This document shows positions 56,384-64,000 of a stretch of 64,000 bases of DNA, in pieces (the first letter of the stretch is position 1; each line of letters opens with the position of its first letter). This DNA is from Flavobacterium haoranii (GTDB lineage: Bacteria > Bacteroidota > Bacteroidia > Flavobacteriales > Flavobacteriaceae), in the NCBI RefSeq assembly GCF_009363055.1, contig NZ_CP045292.1, forward strand, positions 2,666,001 to 2,730,000, written 5' to 3'. The notes beneath the pieces were generated by a model, which was given only the letters and a program-made list of their open reading frames with translations, did no database searches and was not told where the DNA came from. Position numbers and translations under genes: made by a program.

Positions 56384-57086
56384 TATTCGATTGGTTGTTA
56401 TCGTTGTTTTAATGGTTTTTTTGTATTCTTTTTCGAGTACTAGAAATGAAAATCGTAAAATAAAGGAGCCAACTATTTCATTTGCAAAAGGTCAAGAGAA
56501 TTTGTTCATAACTCATGAAATAGTTAATAACTTGTTGAAACAAAATTTAGGAGGCACGTATAATATTAAAAAAGTTAAAGTAGATTTGAATACTCTAGAA
56601 ACTGTTCTCGATGATCACGAGATGATAGAAAAAGCAGAAGTTTTTTCGACAATAGACGGTTCTCTAAGTGCGCTAATAACCCAAAAGACCCCAATCGTTC
56701 GTTTTGTGTCAAGTAATGATTCATATTATCTTGATAGCAAAGGAATTAAAATGCCGTTATCTGAAAACTTTTCTGCGAGAGTACCTCTTGTAACAGGTTC
56801 GCTTGCCGAAAACGGAACGGAAAAATATATAGAATTGTTTAATGAAATTAGTAAAGACGATTTCTTAAGCAAGAACATTACTGGTGTTAAAATATTACCA
56901 TCGGGAAGTGTTATTATGACAAATAGGAATTTCGATTACAAAATTGTATTCGGGAATCCTATATATGTTAAAAAGAAATTAGATAATTACAAAGCTTTCT
57001 TTTACCACGCTGTAAAAGATACTTTGGTTAAAAATTATAAGGAAGTAAACCTTATGTTTACGCAACAAGTAGTTTGTAAGAAATAG
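56361..57086 (+). CDS. ftsQ: Cell division protein FtsQ-like
   Basis: A 241-residue bitopic divisome protein. One N-terminal membrane helix (IRLVVIVVLMVFLYSF) is followed by a periplasmic part, with a POTRA-like stretch (VKVDLNTLETVLDDHEMIEK) and FtsQ/DivIB-type beta region. Sequence conservation is low, as usual for FtsQ; position between murC and ftsA supports the call. The start at 56361 lies inside the murC end. Confidence 0.88.
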   Translation: MKKLNWYNIRLVVIVVLMVFLYSFSSTRNENRKIKEPTISFAKGQENLFITHEIVNNLLKQNLGGTYNIKKVKVDLNTLETVLDDHEMIEKAEVFSTIDGSLSALITQKTPIVRFVSSNDSYYLDSKGIKMPLSENFSARVPLVTGSLAENGTEKYIELFNEISKDDFLSKNITGVKILPSGSVIMTNRNFDYKIVFGNPIYVKKKLDNYKAFFYHAVKDTLVKNYKEVNLMFTQQVVCKK

Positions 57087-57099
57087 AATTGAAAGTAAA

Positions 57100-58473
57100 A
57101 TGAACAAAGACAACATTGCAGTAGGACTAGACATCGGAACCACAAAAATTGTGGCAATGATTGGTAGAAAAAATGAATATGGAAAGTTAGAAATTCTTGG
57201 CTTGGGTAAAGCGAAGAGTTTAGGTGTTCATAGAGGCGTTGTAAATAATATTACACAAACTATTCAATCTATTCAACAAGCAGTTTTAGAAGCTGAAAAT
57301 GATTCAGGATATAAAATTAACGATGTTGTTGTAGGAATTGCAGGTCAGCACATCAGAAGTATTCAACATAGCGATTATATCAGTCGCAATAATCCAGATG
57401 AAGTAATCGGAGATTTGGATATTGATATGTTAATTGGTCAAGTACACAAATTAGCCATGTTACCAGGTGAAGAAATTATTCACGTTTTACCACAAGAATT
57501 TAAAATTGATGGTCAAAGCGAAATAAAAGAGCCTATCGGAATGTATGGCGGAAGATTAGAATCTAGTTTTCACGTAGTAGTAGGTCAAGCAGCTTCAATA
57601 AGAAATCTTGGTCGTTGTGTAAAAAGTGCTGGATTAGAATTATCAGGATTAACATTAGAACCATTAGCTTCTGCTGATGCAGTTTTAAGTCAAGAAGAAA
57701 AAGAAGCAGGAGTTGCATTAATCGATATAGGTGGTGGAACAACAGATTTAGCCATTTTTAAAGATGGTATCATTCGTCACACTGCCGTTATTCCATTTGG
57801 AGGTAATGTAATTACAGAAGATATCAAAGAAGGTTGTTCAATTATTGAAAAACAAGCCGAATTATTAAAAGTAAAATTTGGATCAGCTTGGCCTGGAGAA
57901 AATAAAGACAATGAAATTGTTTCTATTCCCGGATTAAGAGGTCGTGAGCCAAAAGAAATTTCATTAAAAAACTTGTCAAAAATTATTCATGCAAGAGTAG
58001 TAGAAATTATAGAGCAAGTTTATTCTGAAATTAAACTTTACGGTCATGAAGATCCAAAAAAGAAATTAATTGCAGGAATTGTTTTAACTGGAGGTGGCGC
58101 ACAACTAAAACATATTAAACAATTAGTAGAATATATAACAGGAATGGATACAAGAATTGGGTATCCAAACGAACATTTAGCTGGTAACTCAAACGAAGAA
58201 TTATCGAGCCCATTATATGCTACGGCTGTTGGTTTAGTTATGAATAGTATTCGAAATAATACTAAGAGCGCAACGCCATTAGTGGAATTGAAAAAAGAAG
58301 AGCCTGTTGTTGTTCACGAACCGATAAAAGTGGTAGAACAACAAGAAAAAGTAGAAGAAGTGCAAGAACAAGTAATGTCTCATGAAACGGAAACTACTGG
58401 TGAAAAAATCAAAAAATCATTTTTTGATAAATACATAGAGAAGATTAAAGAATTTTTAGATAACGCCGAATAA
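57100..58473 (+). CDS. ftsA: Cell division actin-like protein FtsA
   Basis: A 457-residue actin-family ATPase that tethers FtsZ to the membrane. Phosphate loops: AVGLDIGTTKIVAMIG and ALIDIGGGTTDLAIF; adenosine motif IVLTGGGAQLKHI. The body is followed by an acidic spacer and a C-terminal amphipathic helix (FFDKYIEKIKEFLDN), the membrane-targeting sequence. It lies 15 bp before ftsZ. Confidence 0.95.
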   Translation: MNKDNIAVGLDIGTTKIVAMIGRKNEYGKLEILGLGKAKSLGVHRGVVNNITQTIQSIQQAVLEAENDSGYKINDVVVGIAGQHIRSIQHSDYISRNNPDEVIGDLDIDMLIGQVHKLAMLPGEEIIHVLPQEFKIDGQSEIKEPIGMYGGRLESSFHVVVGQAASIRNLGRCVKSAGLELSGLTLEPLASADAVLSQEEKEAGVALIDIGGGTTDLAIFKDGIIRHTAVIPFGGNVITEDIKEGCSIIEKQAELLKVKFGSAWPGENKDNEIVSIPGLRGREPKEISLKNLSKIIHARVVEIIEQVYSEIKLYGHEDPKKKLIAGIVLTGGGAQLKHIKQLVEYITGMDTRIGYPNEHLAGNSNEELSSPLYATAVGLVMNSIRNNTKSATPLVELKKEEPVVVHEPIKVVEQQEKVEEVQEQVMSHETETTGEKIKKSFFDKYIEKIKEFLDNAE

Positions 58474-58488
58474 AAAAAGTACCACATT

Positions 58489-60472
58489 ATGTCAGAATTT
58501 TCAAGTATCGAATTTAATTTACCTAAAAACCAATCAAACGTTATCAAAGTTATTGGTGTAGGAGGTGGAGGTAGTAATGCTATCAACCACATGTTTAAAC
58601 AAGGAATTAAAGGTGTTGACTTTGTAGTTTGTAATACCGATGCGCAGGCTTTGCAAAATAGTCCCGTTCCAAATAAAATTCAATTAGGTTTAAGCTTAAC
58701 TGAAGGTTTAGGAGCAGGAGCAAATCCAGAAGTTGGTCATCAATCTGCAATTGAAAGTATTTCAGAAATTGAGAAAATGTTAGACACTAATACTAAGATG
58801 GTATTTATTACCGCTGGTATGGGTGGTGGTACAGGTACTGGTGCAGCTCCAGTAATTGCTCAATTAGCGAAGGAACGCGATATTTTAACAGTAGGTATTG
58901 TAACAATTCCGTTTCAGTTTGAAGGGAAAAATCGTTCAGAACAAGCTATGCAAGGGGTTGAAAGACTTCGTAAGCAGGTTGATTCGTTGATTGTAGTTAA
59001 TAATAATAAATTAAGAGAAGTTTACGGAAACCTTGGTTTTAAAGCAGGTTTCTCTAAAGCTGATGAAGTGTTAGCAACTGCGGCTCGTGGTATTGCCGAA
59101 GTTATTTCTCAACACTACATTCAAAATATCGATTTACGCGATGCTAAAACGGTACTAGCAAATAGTGGTACTGCGATTATGGGTTCGGCTGTAATTTCTG
59201 GAGAAGAAAGAGCAAAACAAGCTATTGTAAGTGCGTTAGATTCTCCTTTATTAAATGATAATAAAATTACGGGTGCTAAAAATGTATTGTTGTTAATTGT
59301 ATCTGGTTCTTCTGAAATTACACTAGATGAGATTGGAGAAATTAACGAATACATCCAAAATGAAGCAGGTTACAGTGCAAATATTATTATGGGTGTTGGT
59401 GAAGACGAAACTTTAGAAGACGCTATTTCAGTAACAGTAATTGCTACGGGTTTTAATATCGATCAACAAGCAGAAATTATTAATACCGAGCCTAAAAAAA
59501 TAATTCATTCTTTAGAAGATGAACAAAAAATTGTTCACGATTTATCAGCGCCTATTCAAAATATGGTTGTAAATGAGCCTATTTTTGAATCTAAAAATGA
59601 TGTTGTTGCTGAAGAAGAAACAAAAACTGAAGCTGTTGTTGAAGAGCAAAAAGTTGTATTTACATTAGAAGAAGAGGAAGAAAAGGAAGTAATTGAAACG
59701 CCAGCTCCTGTTCAATTTGAAATAAATGAAGTGGTGCCAACTCCAACTATGGATTTAGTTCCTACTTCTGAGTTAATAAAAATATAGATGTTACATTCGA
59801 AGTAGTTTCACCAAATGTAGCGCCTTCGTTCGAAATTATTACGCCACAAATTAGAGAAATCGAAGTTGTAGAACCGGAGTTTGTTTTAGGAGATGAGTTT
59901 AAATTTTCGTTAGACTTATTTGATGCGCCAACAGCAAAAACGGAACAAAAAACAATTTTCGATTTAAATATTAATGAAGAAGTTAGAGAAATTAAAGTTA
60001 ATGATCCTATTAATGTAGTTCCTGTAACTGAAGTTAGTAAAGATGGTGTTGTAAAATATTCTCTAGAAGATTTCGAAGAAAAAGAAGAAGTAGTTGAACA
60101 AAAAGTAGTTGCTAAAGTTCAAGAACCAGTTGATGAAGAATTAAATTTTCAGTACAAAAAGAAGAGAAAACAACTTTTACAAATTCTGAAAACTTAGATA
60201 ATGTTTCTCCTTTCGAAATGACAATCGAAGAAACATTAAAAGCAAGAGCTGCAGAACGAAAAAGAAAAATGAAAGAGTTTAATTATAAGTTTAATTTAGC
60301 TTCTTCAAATATTGATGAGTTCGAAAAAGTTCCAGCTTATAAAAGAATGGGAGTAGATGTAACTTCTACGCCAGATGTTAACAATCAGTCTAGAACCTCA
60401 TTGGGAACCGATAGTAATGATGATTTACAATTAAGATCTAATAATTCGTTTCTACATGACAATGTAGATTAG
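58489..60472 (+). CDS. ftsZ: Cell division tubulin FtsZ with long C-terminal region (two -1 frameshifts)
   Basis: The GTPase core (to about residue 325) is intact, with GGGTGTGAA at 112-120 and the synergy loop NIDLRDAKTVL. The frame then stops at 59787, but adding one A at 59778-59782 and one T at 60146-60149 joins three frames to a stop at 60472, giving 661 residues. The extra 300 residues are acidic and Val/Glu-rich, ending in a basic segment (ARAAERKRKMKEFNYKF) and a tail. Long FtsZ tails are normal in flavobacteria, so all three parts belong to one gene. Confidence 0.93.
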
Positions 60473-60493
60473 TCCATAAATCCCAACCTACAT

Positions 60494-60522
60494 AAATCCC
60501 GATTTTATCGGGATTTTTTTTA
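60494..60522 (+). terminator. Terminator of the dcw cluster
   Basis: A 10-bp stem AAATCCCGAT / ATCGGGATTT with 3-nt loop, followed by a T run, 21 bp after the ftsZ stop. Confidence 0.85.
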
Positions 60523-60540
60523 TTTTTGCACTATTATTTT

Positions 60541-60751
60541 TGGAACCTATTTCCAGCTATTCGCTTTAGTTTTAATAAATGCTTTGCATTAATCAAAAGC
60601 TATCGCTACTATCTGGGGTAGTTTATTTAAGAAAAAGAAATCGTCATTTCGAGTATTTCAAAATTTTTTGGAATATATCGAGAAAAAGATTTCATATAAT
60701 TACAAGTTTGGTTCTCGATACAATTTTCGACGAAAATCACTCGAACTGACG
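60541..60751. repeat. Pair of dispersed palindromic repeats
   Basis: The left module (60541-60620) runs from TGGAACC...TTCCAGCTATTCGC to ATCTGGGGTA. The right module (60642-60751) is a 110-bp imperfect palindrome: CGTCATTTCGAG matches CTCGAACTGACG with one mismatch, and inside it ATCGAGAA matches TTCTCGAT. Both modules also occur, nested, at 10.41-10.52 kb. With the terminator they fill the 316-bp gap between ftsZ and the next gene; no open frame is present. Confidence 0.55.
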
Positions 60752-60788
60752 TTGAAAAGAAATATAACAATAAATAAAAAATAATATT

Positions 60789-61238
60789 ATGAGTTTAGAA
60801 AAACAAATAATGGATCAAATGAAAGAAGCAATGAAAGCAAAAGATTCAGTTGCTTTAGAAGCTTTAAGAGCCATTAAATCAGGAATTATATTAGCCAAAA
60901 CAGAATCGGGAGCAAAAGAGGAGTTATCGGCTGATGAAGAAATTAAATTATTACAAAAGTTAGTTAAACAAAGAAAAGATAGCGCTGCAATTTATACTGA
61001 ACAAGGAAGAGCTGATTTAGCAGAACCCGAGTTAGCACAAGTAGCAGTTATCGAAAAGTTTTTACCAGCACAATTATCTGAAACAGAAGTTGAGGCTGCA
61101 GTAGCTAAAATTATTGCTGAAGGCGGATTTTCAGGAATGGCAGCTATGGGGCAAGTAATGGGGCTTGCATCAAAGCAATTAGCAGGAAAAGCTGACGGTA
61201 AAACAATATCAACTGTTGTTAAAAAGCTTTTAGCTTAA
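60789..61238 (+). CDS. GatB/YqeY domain-containing protein
   Basis: A 149-residue helical protein of the YqeY family (MSLEKQIMDQMKEAMKAKDS, EALRAIKSGI, and GQVMGLASKQLAGKADG). It resembles the tail domain of GatB, which contacts tRNA in the amidotransferase; the function of the stand-alone form is not established. It follows the dcw cluster, as in other flavobacteria. Confidence 0.92.
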   Translation: MSLEKQIMDQMKEAMKAKDSVALEALRAIKSGIILAKTESGAKEELSADEEIKLLQKLVKQRKDSAAIYTEQGRADLAEPELAQVAVIEKFLPAQLSETEVEAAVAKIIAEGGFSGMAAMGQVMGLASKQLAGKADGKTISTVVKKLLA

Positions 61239-61312
61239 TTAAAAAGATATAAGTTAGAATATAGAGGATAGATTACTTCATAATTCTAAAATCTAAATTC
61301 TAACTTTCTATT

Positions 61313-61386
61313 GGCTCCGTAGTTCAACTGGATAGAATAACGGATTTCGGCTCCGTTGGTTGGGGGTTCGAATCCCTTCGGGGTCA
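61313..61386 (+). tRNA. tRNA-Arg (anticodon TCG)
   Basis: A 74-nt cloverleaf: acceptor GGCTCCG with CGGGGTC (two G-U pairs), anticodon stem ACGGA/TCCGT with loop TTTCGGC (TCG, Arg), T-loop TTCGAAT, discriminator A. CCA is not encoded. It borders the integrated element, so its 3' half is the likely attachment site. Confidence 0.92.
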
Positions 61387-61400
61387 CAACTAAATTTTAA

Positions 61401-61429
61401 AAATCCTTATTATATAAGGGTTTTTTGTT
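61401..61429 (+). terminator. Terminator after tRNA-Arg
   Basis: Stem AAATCCTTAT / ATAAGGGTTT (one G-U pair) with 3-nt loop and a T run, 14 bp after the tRNA. Confidence 0.7.
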
Positions 61430-61442
61430 TTTAATAGGTTTG

Positions 61443-61464
61443 TTTTCCCGACATTTTCCCGACA
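61443..61464. repeat. 11-bp direct repeat TTTTCCCGACA x2
   Basis: TTTTCCCGACA at 61443-61453 and again at 61454-61464, directly abutting, 57 bp past tRNA-Arg. The place fits arm-type sites of a tyrosine integrase. Confidence 0.5.
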
Positions 61465-61487
61465 TAGAGAGTATTTTAACTTTTTTT

Positions 61488-62217
61488 CGCCGTATTTGGC
61501 AAATTTCACGCACTGGGTTTTAATGTATTGTTGAGGTTCCCGATAGGGCAAAGTATTTTAATTGAATTCCGAAGCTCTCGCACTCCAGGAGTATTATTAT
61601 AACCTCATCGAGAGAAAACGCCGTATTTGGCAAATTTCACGCACTGGGTTTTAATGTATTGTTGAGGTTCCCGATAGGGCAAAGTATTTTAATTGAATTC
61701 CGAAGCTCTCGCACTCCAGGAGTATTATTATAACCTCATCGAGAGAAAACGCCGTATTTGGCAAATTTCACGCACTGGGTTTTAATGTATTGTTGAGGTT
61801 CCCGATAGGGCAAAGTATTTTAATTGAATTCCGAAGCTCTCGCACTCCAGGAGTATTATTATAACCTCATCGAGAGAAAACGCCGTATTTGGCAAATTTC
61901 ACGCACTGGGTTTTAATGTATTGTTGAGGTTCCCGATAGGGCAAAGTATTTTAATTGAATTCCGAAGCTCTCGCACTCCAGGAGTATTATTATAACCTCA
62001 TCGAGAGAAAACGCCGTATTTGGCAAATTTCACGCACTGGGTTTTAATGTATTGTTGAGGTTCCCGATAGGGCAAAGTATTTTAATTGAATTCCGAAGCT
62101 CTCGCACTCCAGGAGTATTATTATAACCTCATCGAGAGAAAACGCCGTATTTGGCAAATTTCACGCACTGGGTTTTAATGTATTGTTGAGGTTCCCGATA
62201 GGGCAAAGTATTTTAAT
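61488..62217. repeat. Perfect tandem array, 131-bp unit, 5.6 copies, non-coding
   Basis: Units begin at 61488, 61619, 61750, 61881, 62012 and 62143 (the last one 75 bp long). I see no difference between copies. The unit is about 40% GC (53 of 131), above its surroundings. Every frame on both strands has stops, and 131 is not a multiple of 3. Within each unit TGAGGTT (45-51) can pair with AACCTCA (114-120) and CTCTCG (88-93) with CGAGAG (122-127); these pairs cross, as in a pseudoknot. A dyad ACTCC-A-GGAGT lies at 95-105. There are no spacers, so it is not a CRISPR. Confidence 0.95.
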
Positions 62218-62355
62218 ATTTTTATGTAACTTACTATATATCAATAAGTACACCCCCTACCTAAAACGCATTGCGAGTATAATTCTGTCTAAACAGCGAT
62301 GTACAACACTATCGAATACCCATGATAAAAAGGCATATCCCCAATAAATAATTAT
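62218..62355. other. Non-coding gap after the array
   Basis: 138 bp between the end of the array and the stop of the leftward initiator gene. I see no hairpin terminator, promoter or open frame in it. Confidence 0.5.
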
Positions 62356-63045
62356 TTAAAATGTTTTATCTCTATATAATTGTTGAGGCTCATTCAAACG
62401 TTTTAAATCAGGGCGTTTTATTGTATCTACGTTATTAGTTTTGTTGTAATTTAATTCGTCATTAATCCATTTCTTTAATTTAACTAAAGAAACATTTTTA
62501 TTAAAATAAAAATCATTAAATTTTTCAATCATAAAAGCCCATTGTTCTTTACTGAATTTATTTTTAAATTCATTTTCAATATTAATAACTTCATTTGAAA
62601 AGTTTAATTTTAAAAAATCAAAGGGAGAGCACTCTCTCTTTATTTCTTTAACTTCTTTTATATTCTTATTTTCTTTAGTTGTTGTTTTTTGTTTGTTGTT
62701 TCTTTGTTTTTTGTTTGTTGTTTTTTCTTCAATACCTACCCAAGTATCATAATTTACAATAGTTATAGTAGTATTTTTGTTTGTTGTTTTAGTTTCTATA
62801 TAATTAGTTTCTTTTAATTTATCGAGAGCTCTCCTAATTTGAGCAATTGATAACCCTAGAGCATTAGATAATTTATCATTACTAGTTACAAATTGCCCTC
62901 TATTTATTTTGTGACCTTTCCAGTATTTTGTTTCGTAATTAGCCATAATTAGAATATGTAAAAATGTACTCCTTATGCAATTATCCGAGTACCATTCCCA
63001 ATCTAATATTTCTTCCCTAACTATTTGAATATAACCATACTTCAT
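62356..63045 (-). CDS. Phage/plasmid replication-initiator-like protein
   Basis: A 229-residue protein. The N-terminal 105 residues have the winged-helix layout of phage replisome organisers (REEILDWEWYSDNCIRSTFL, GQFVTSNDKLSNALGLSIAQ, RRALDKLKETNYIETK, IVNYDTWV). A Lys/Asn/Thr-rich linker (TTNKKQRNNKQKTTTK) and a helical C-terminal domain (FLKLNFSNEVINIENEFKNK) follow, like DnaD-type initiators. The linker DNA carries 16-bp repeats that may be origin iterons. It is last in a three-gene leftward operon, 2 bp after the unknown gene. Confidence 0.6.
   Translation of the reverse strand: MKYGYIQIVREEILDWEWYSDNCIRSTFLHILIMANYETKYWKGHKINRGQFVTSNDKLSNALGLSIAQIRRALDKLKETNYIETKTTNKNTTITIVNYDTWVGIEEKTTNKKQRNNKQKTTTKENKNIKEVKEIKRECSPFDFLKLNFSNEVINIENEFKNKFSKEQWAFMIEKFNDFYFNKNVSLVKLKKWINDELNYNKTNNVDTIKRPDLKRLNEPQQLYRDKTF
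62686..62789. repeat. Iteron-like 16-bp direct repeats inside the initiator gene
   Basis: TTTTTGTTTGTTGTTT occurs exactly at 62686, 62708 and 62774. Starts are 22 and 66 (3 x 22) bp apart, a full-turn phase seen in replication-origin iterons. Copies 1 and 2 are read in different frames of the protein, so the repetition is kept at DNA level. Low sequence complexity limits confidence. Confidence 0.5.
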
Positions 63046-63047
63046 TA

Positions 63048-63491
63048 TTATCGTATTTTAACCTCATTTGTAGGATATTCAAATTGATGTAGATATATAA
63101 ACTTTAATTTATCTTTTAATGAATAAGGATTAAAGTTTTTAAAGTAGTCTATTACTAAAATTCCCAAATCGGCGCAAACTTGCACTAATAAAAGACTTTT
63201 ACGCCCTTTAGAGTTTACTTCATCGCCATAGTAAACGCCTTTTAAGGTTGTTTCTCTCAATCCAGTTACTAAATCGCTATCACTCCAATTCGGTTTATCT
63301 CTTTTACGTAGCCAAAAATCAATATCAGTACAATTGTTTTTTCCAAAATTGCGCTCAATTTGTACCCATTCCGTAAATAAGTAGTTGTTTTCCATTGGTT
63401 CCGTAGAAGTCAAATAATACTTTGAAACGGTTTCTTTTACATTATCTAATTGATAAATAAAACGTGTGAAGTAAATACCATTTGTTTGCAT
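63048..63491 (-). CDS. Unknown element protein
   Basis: A 147-residue soluble protein (MQTNGIYFTRFIYQLDNVK...) that I do not recognise. It has several aromatic and charged residues, no signal peptide or membrane segment, and a segment with DFWLRKRDKPNWSDSDL. It lies 4 bp after the HTH gene and 2 bp before the initiator gene, so it is likely to act in replication or its control. Confidence 0.6.
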   Translation of the reverse strand: MQTNGIYFTRFIYQLDNVKETVSKYYLTSTEPMENNYLFTEWVQIERNFGKNNCTDIDFWLRKRDKPNWSDSDLVTGLRETTLKGVYYGDEVNSKGRKSLLLVQVCADLGILVIDYFKNFNPYSLKDKLKFIYLHQFEYPTNEVKIR

Positions 63492-63495
63492 AGCT

Positions 63496-63774
63496 CTATT
63501 TATTTGAATTATTAATTATTTCTTCAATATCCGAGCGTTTAAAGTATGTGCGGTTTCCTACTTTGTAAGGTTTTAAAATTCCTTTATTCATCCAGTTATG
63601 CAAACAAAAGTTACTTATCTTTAGTAACGATTTTGTTTCTTCTCGAGTTAAATAACTATCGGGTTCTTTAGGTTGAAATTCTTTTTTTAATACTTCAATT
63701 TCATTTTTTACACTAATAGAAATTAATTCTTTTAACTGGTCGGGGTTTACGCCGTGTAACATTGTTGTTTCCAT
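63496..63774 (-). CDS. Excisionase-like helix-turn-helix protein
   Basis: A 92-residue protein. The C-terminal half is a MerR/excisionase-type winged helix (LTREETKSLLKISNFCLHN, WMNKGILKPYKVGNRTYFKR, SDIEEIINN); the N-terminal half is a short helix (QLKELISISVKNEIEVLKKE). Such proteins direct excision or regulate early genes of Bacteroidota integrated elements. It is first in the leftward three-gene operon. Confidence 0.8.
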   Translation of the reverse strand: METTMLHGVNPDQLKELISISVKNEIEVLKKEFQPKEPDSYLTREETKSLLKISNFCLHNWMNKGILKPYKVGNRTYFKRSDIEEIINNSNK

Positions 63775-63889
63775 AACTATATAATTTAAATTGTACTTCT
63801 TAATTTTTTACAATACTACAGCACTAAGAAAAGTTACAACGGTATAAAAGTTTACTTTCTTAATTGGTTTGTATTAATGTTACTTTGTT

Positions 63890-63921
63890 TTGTAAAAAAA
63901 AACACCTACAATAAGTAGGCG
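63890..63921 (-). terminator. Leftward terminator at the right edge
   Basis: On the minus strand the stem CCTAC-ttatt-GTAGG (extending to 7 bp with a G-U pair) is followed by a run of about ten T. It implies a leftward gene ending just to the right. Confidence 0.65.
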
Positions 63922-63948
63922 CATTTATGTTAAGTTAAAAGAAATAGA

Positions 63949-64000
63949 TTAACAATTATTGGAAGTTTTAAAACTTTGAAAGTCTTTATATTTTAATTCT
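63949..64000 (-). CDS. Possible 3' end of a leftward gene, cut by window edge
   Basis: The frame ending at 63949 reads ELKYKDFQSFKTSNNC and stop. It lies 28 bp before a leftward terminator, which is the only support; too little is present to name it. Confidence 0.3.
   Translation of the reverse strand, partial: ELKYKDFQSFKTSNNC

Larger units (their letters stand above)
61387..64000. mobile_element. Left end of an integrated phage- or plasmid-like element at tRNA-Arg
   Basis: The chromosomal gene order ends at tRNA-Arg. After it come direct repeats, a 730-bp non-coding tandem array, and leftward genes for a replication-initiator-like protein, an unknown protein and an excisionase-like HTH protein. 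The integrase and the right end are not in the window, so size and class are unknown. The boundary is inferred from the tRNA position and gene content. Confidence 0.65.

Noticed and set aside
58489..60472. Programmed frameshifting in ftsZ
   Set aside because: Other genes in the window have the same kind of single-base loss at homopolymers, and no slippery heptamer with a downstream structure is evident.
61488..62217. CRISPR array
   Set aside because: The units are perfect head-to-tail copies with no variable spacers, and no cas genes are nearby.
61488..62217. Repeat-containing gene in the tandem array
   Set aside because: 131 is not a multiple of three and all six frames have stops within a unit.

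Overview
The window is an AT-rich chromosomal segment that looks like a Flavobacterium or a close relative in the Flavobacteriaceae (Bacteroidota). Four things point there: the order and content of the genes (nqrA-F with apbE; nadE-gldB-gldC-engB-hydrolase-mraZ-rsmH-ftsL-pbp-murE-mraY-murD-ftsW-murG-murC-ftsQ-ftsA-ftsZ-gatB/yqeY); gliding and type IX secretion proteins (GldB, GldC, a DUF5103 plug-like protein); the absence of Shine-Dalgarno sequences; and repeated Bacteroidota-type promoters (TTTG, about 19-22 bp, TAnnTTTG).

Layout. 1-0.96 kb: truncated T9SS plug-like gene (-). 1.1-8.7 kb: Na+-pumping NADH:quinone reductase operon nqrABCDEF, a small linker gene and apbE, the flavin transferase that matures NqrB and NqrC. 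8.7-12.3 kb: methyltransferase, map, acetyl-CoA hydrolase/transferase and an RRM protein. 12.4-17.5 kb: TolC / HlyD-type / ABC exporter under a TetR regulator. 17.5-24.5 kb: gpmI, a DUF5916 outer-membrane protein, two L,D-transpeptidases and a GNAT enzyme. 24.6-31 kb: two identical tRNA-Gly(TCC) genes, peptidase E, two carboxypeptidase-regulatory-like proteins, a DUF6702 protein, an M1 peptidase, TatA and a PAP2 phosphatase. 31-40.9 kb: O-methyltransferase, glutamate-synthase-like FMN protein, rlmN, polyprenyl synthetase, ECF sigma factor with putative anti-sigma protein and beta-barrel, dnaG and a LuxR-type response regulator. 40.9-60.5 kb: nadE, gldBC, engB, a hydrolase and the complete dcw (division and cell wall) cluster. 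60.8-61.4 kb: YqeY protein and tRNA-Arg(TCG). 61.4-64 kb: left end of an integrated element beside tRNA-Arg.

The integrated element is the least ordinary region. It has 11-bp direct repeats next to the tRNA, then a perfect non-coding tandem array of 5.6 copies of a 131-bp unit. After that come three leftward genes: an excisionase-like HTH protein, an unknown protein, and a phage/plasmid-type replication initiator. The initiator gene contains 22-bp-phased DNA repeats that could be an origin.

Data quality. Seven genes (7296-7657, 36163-36890, 36970-38104, dnaG, the response regulator, rsmH, ftsZ) are broken by nine -1 shifts, each at a short homopolymer. Restoring one base at each site gives full-length families, and three of the genes are essential or central. 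These breaks are most likely sequencing errors, so I annotate the genes as whole and mark the break points.
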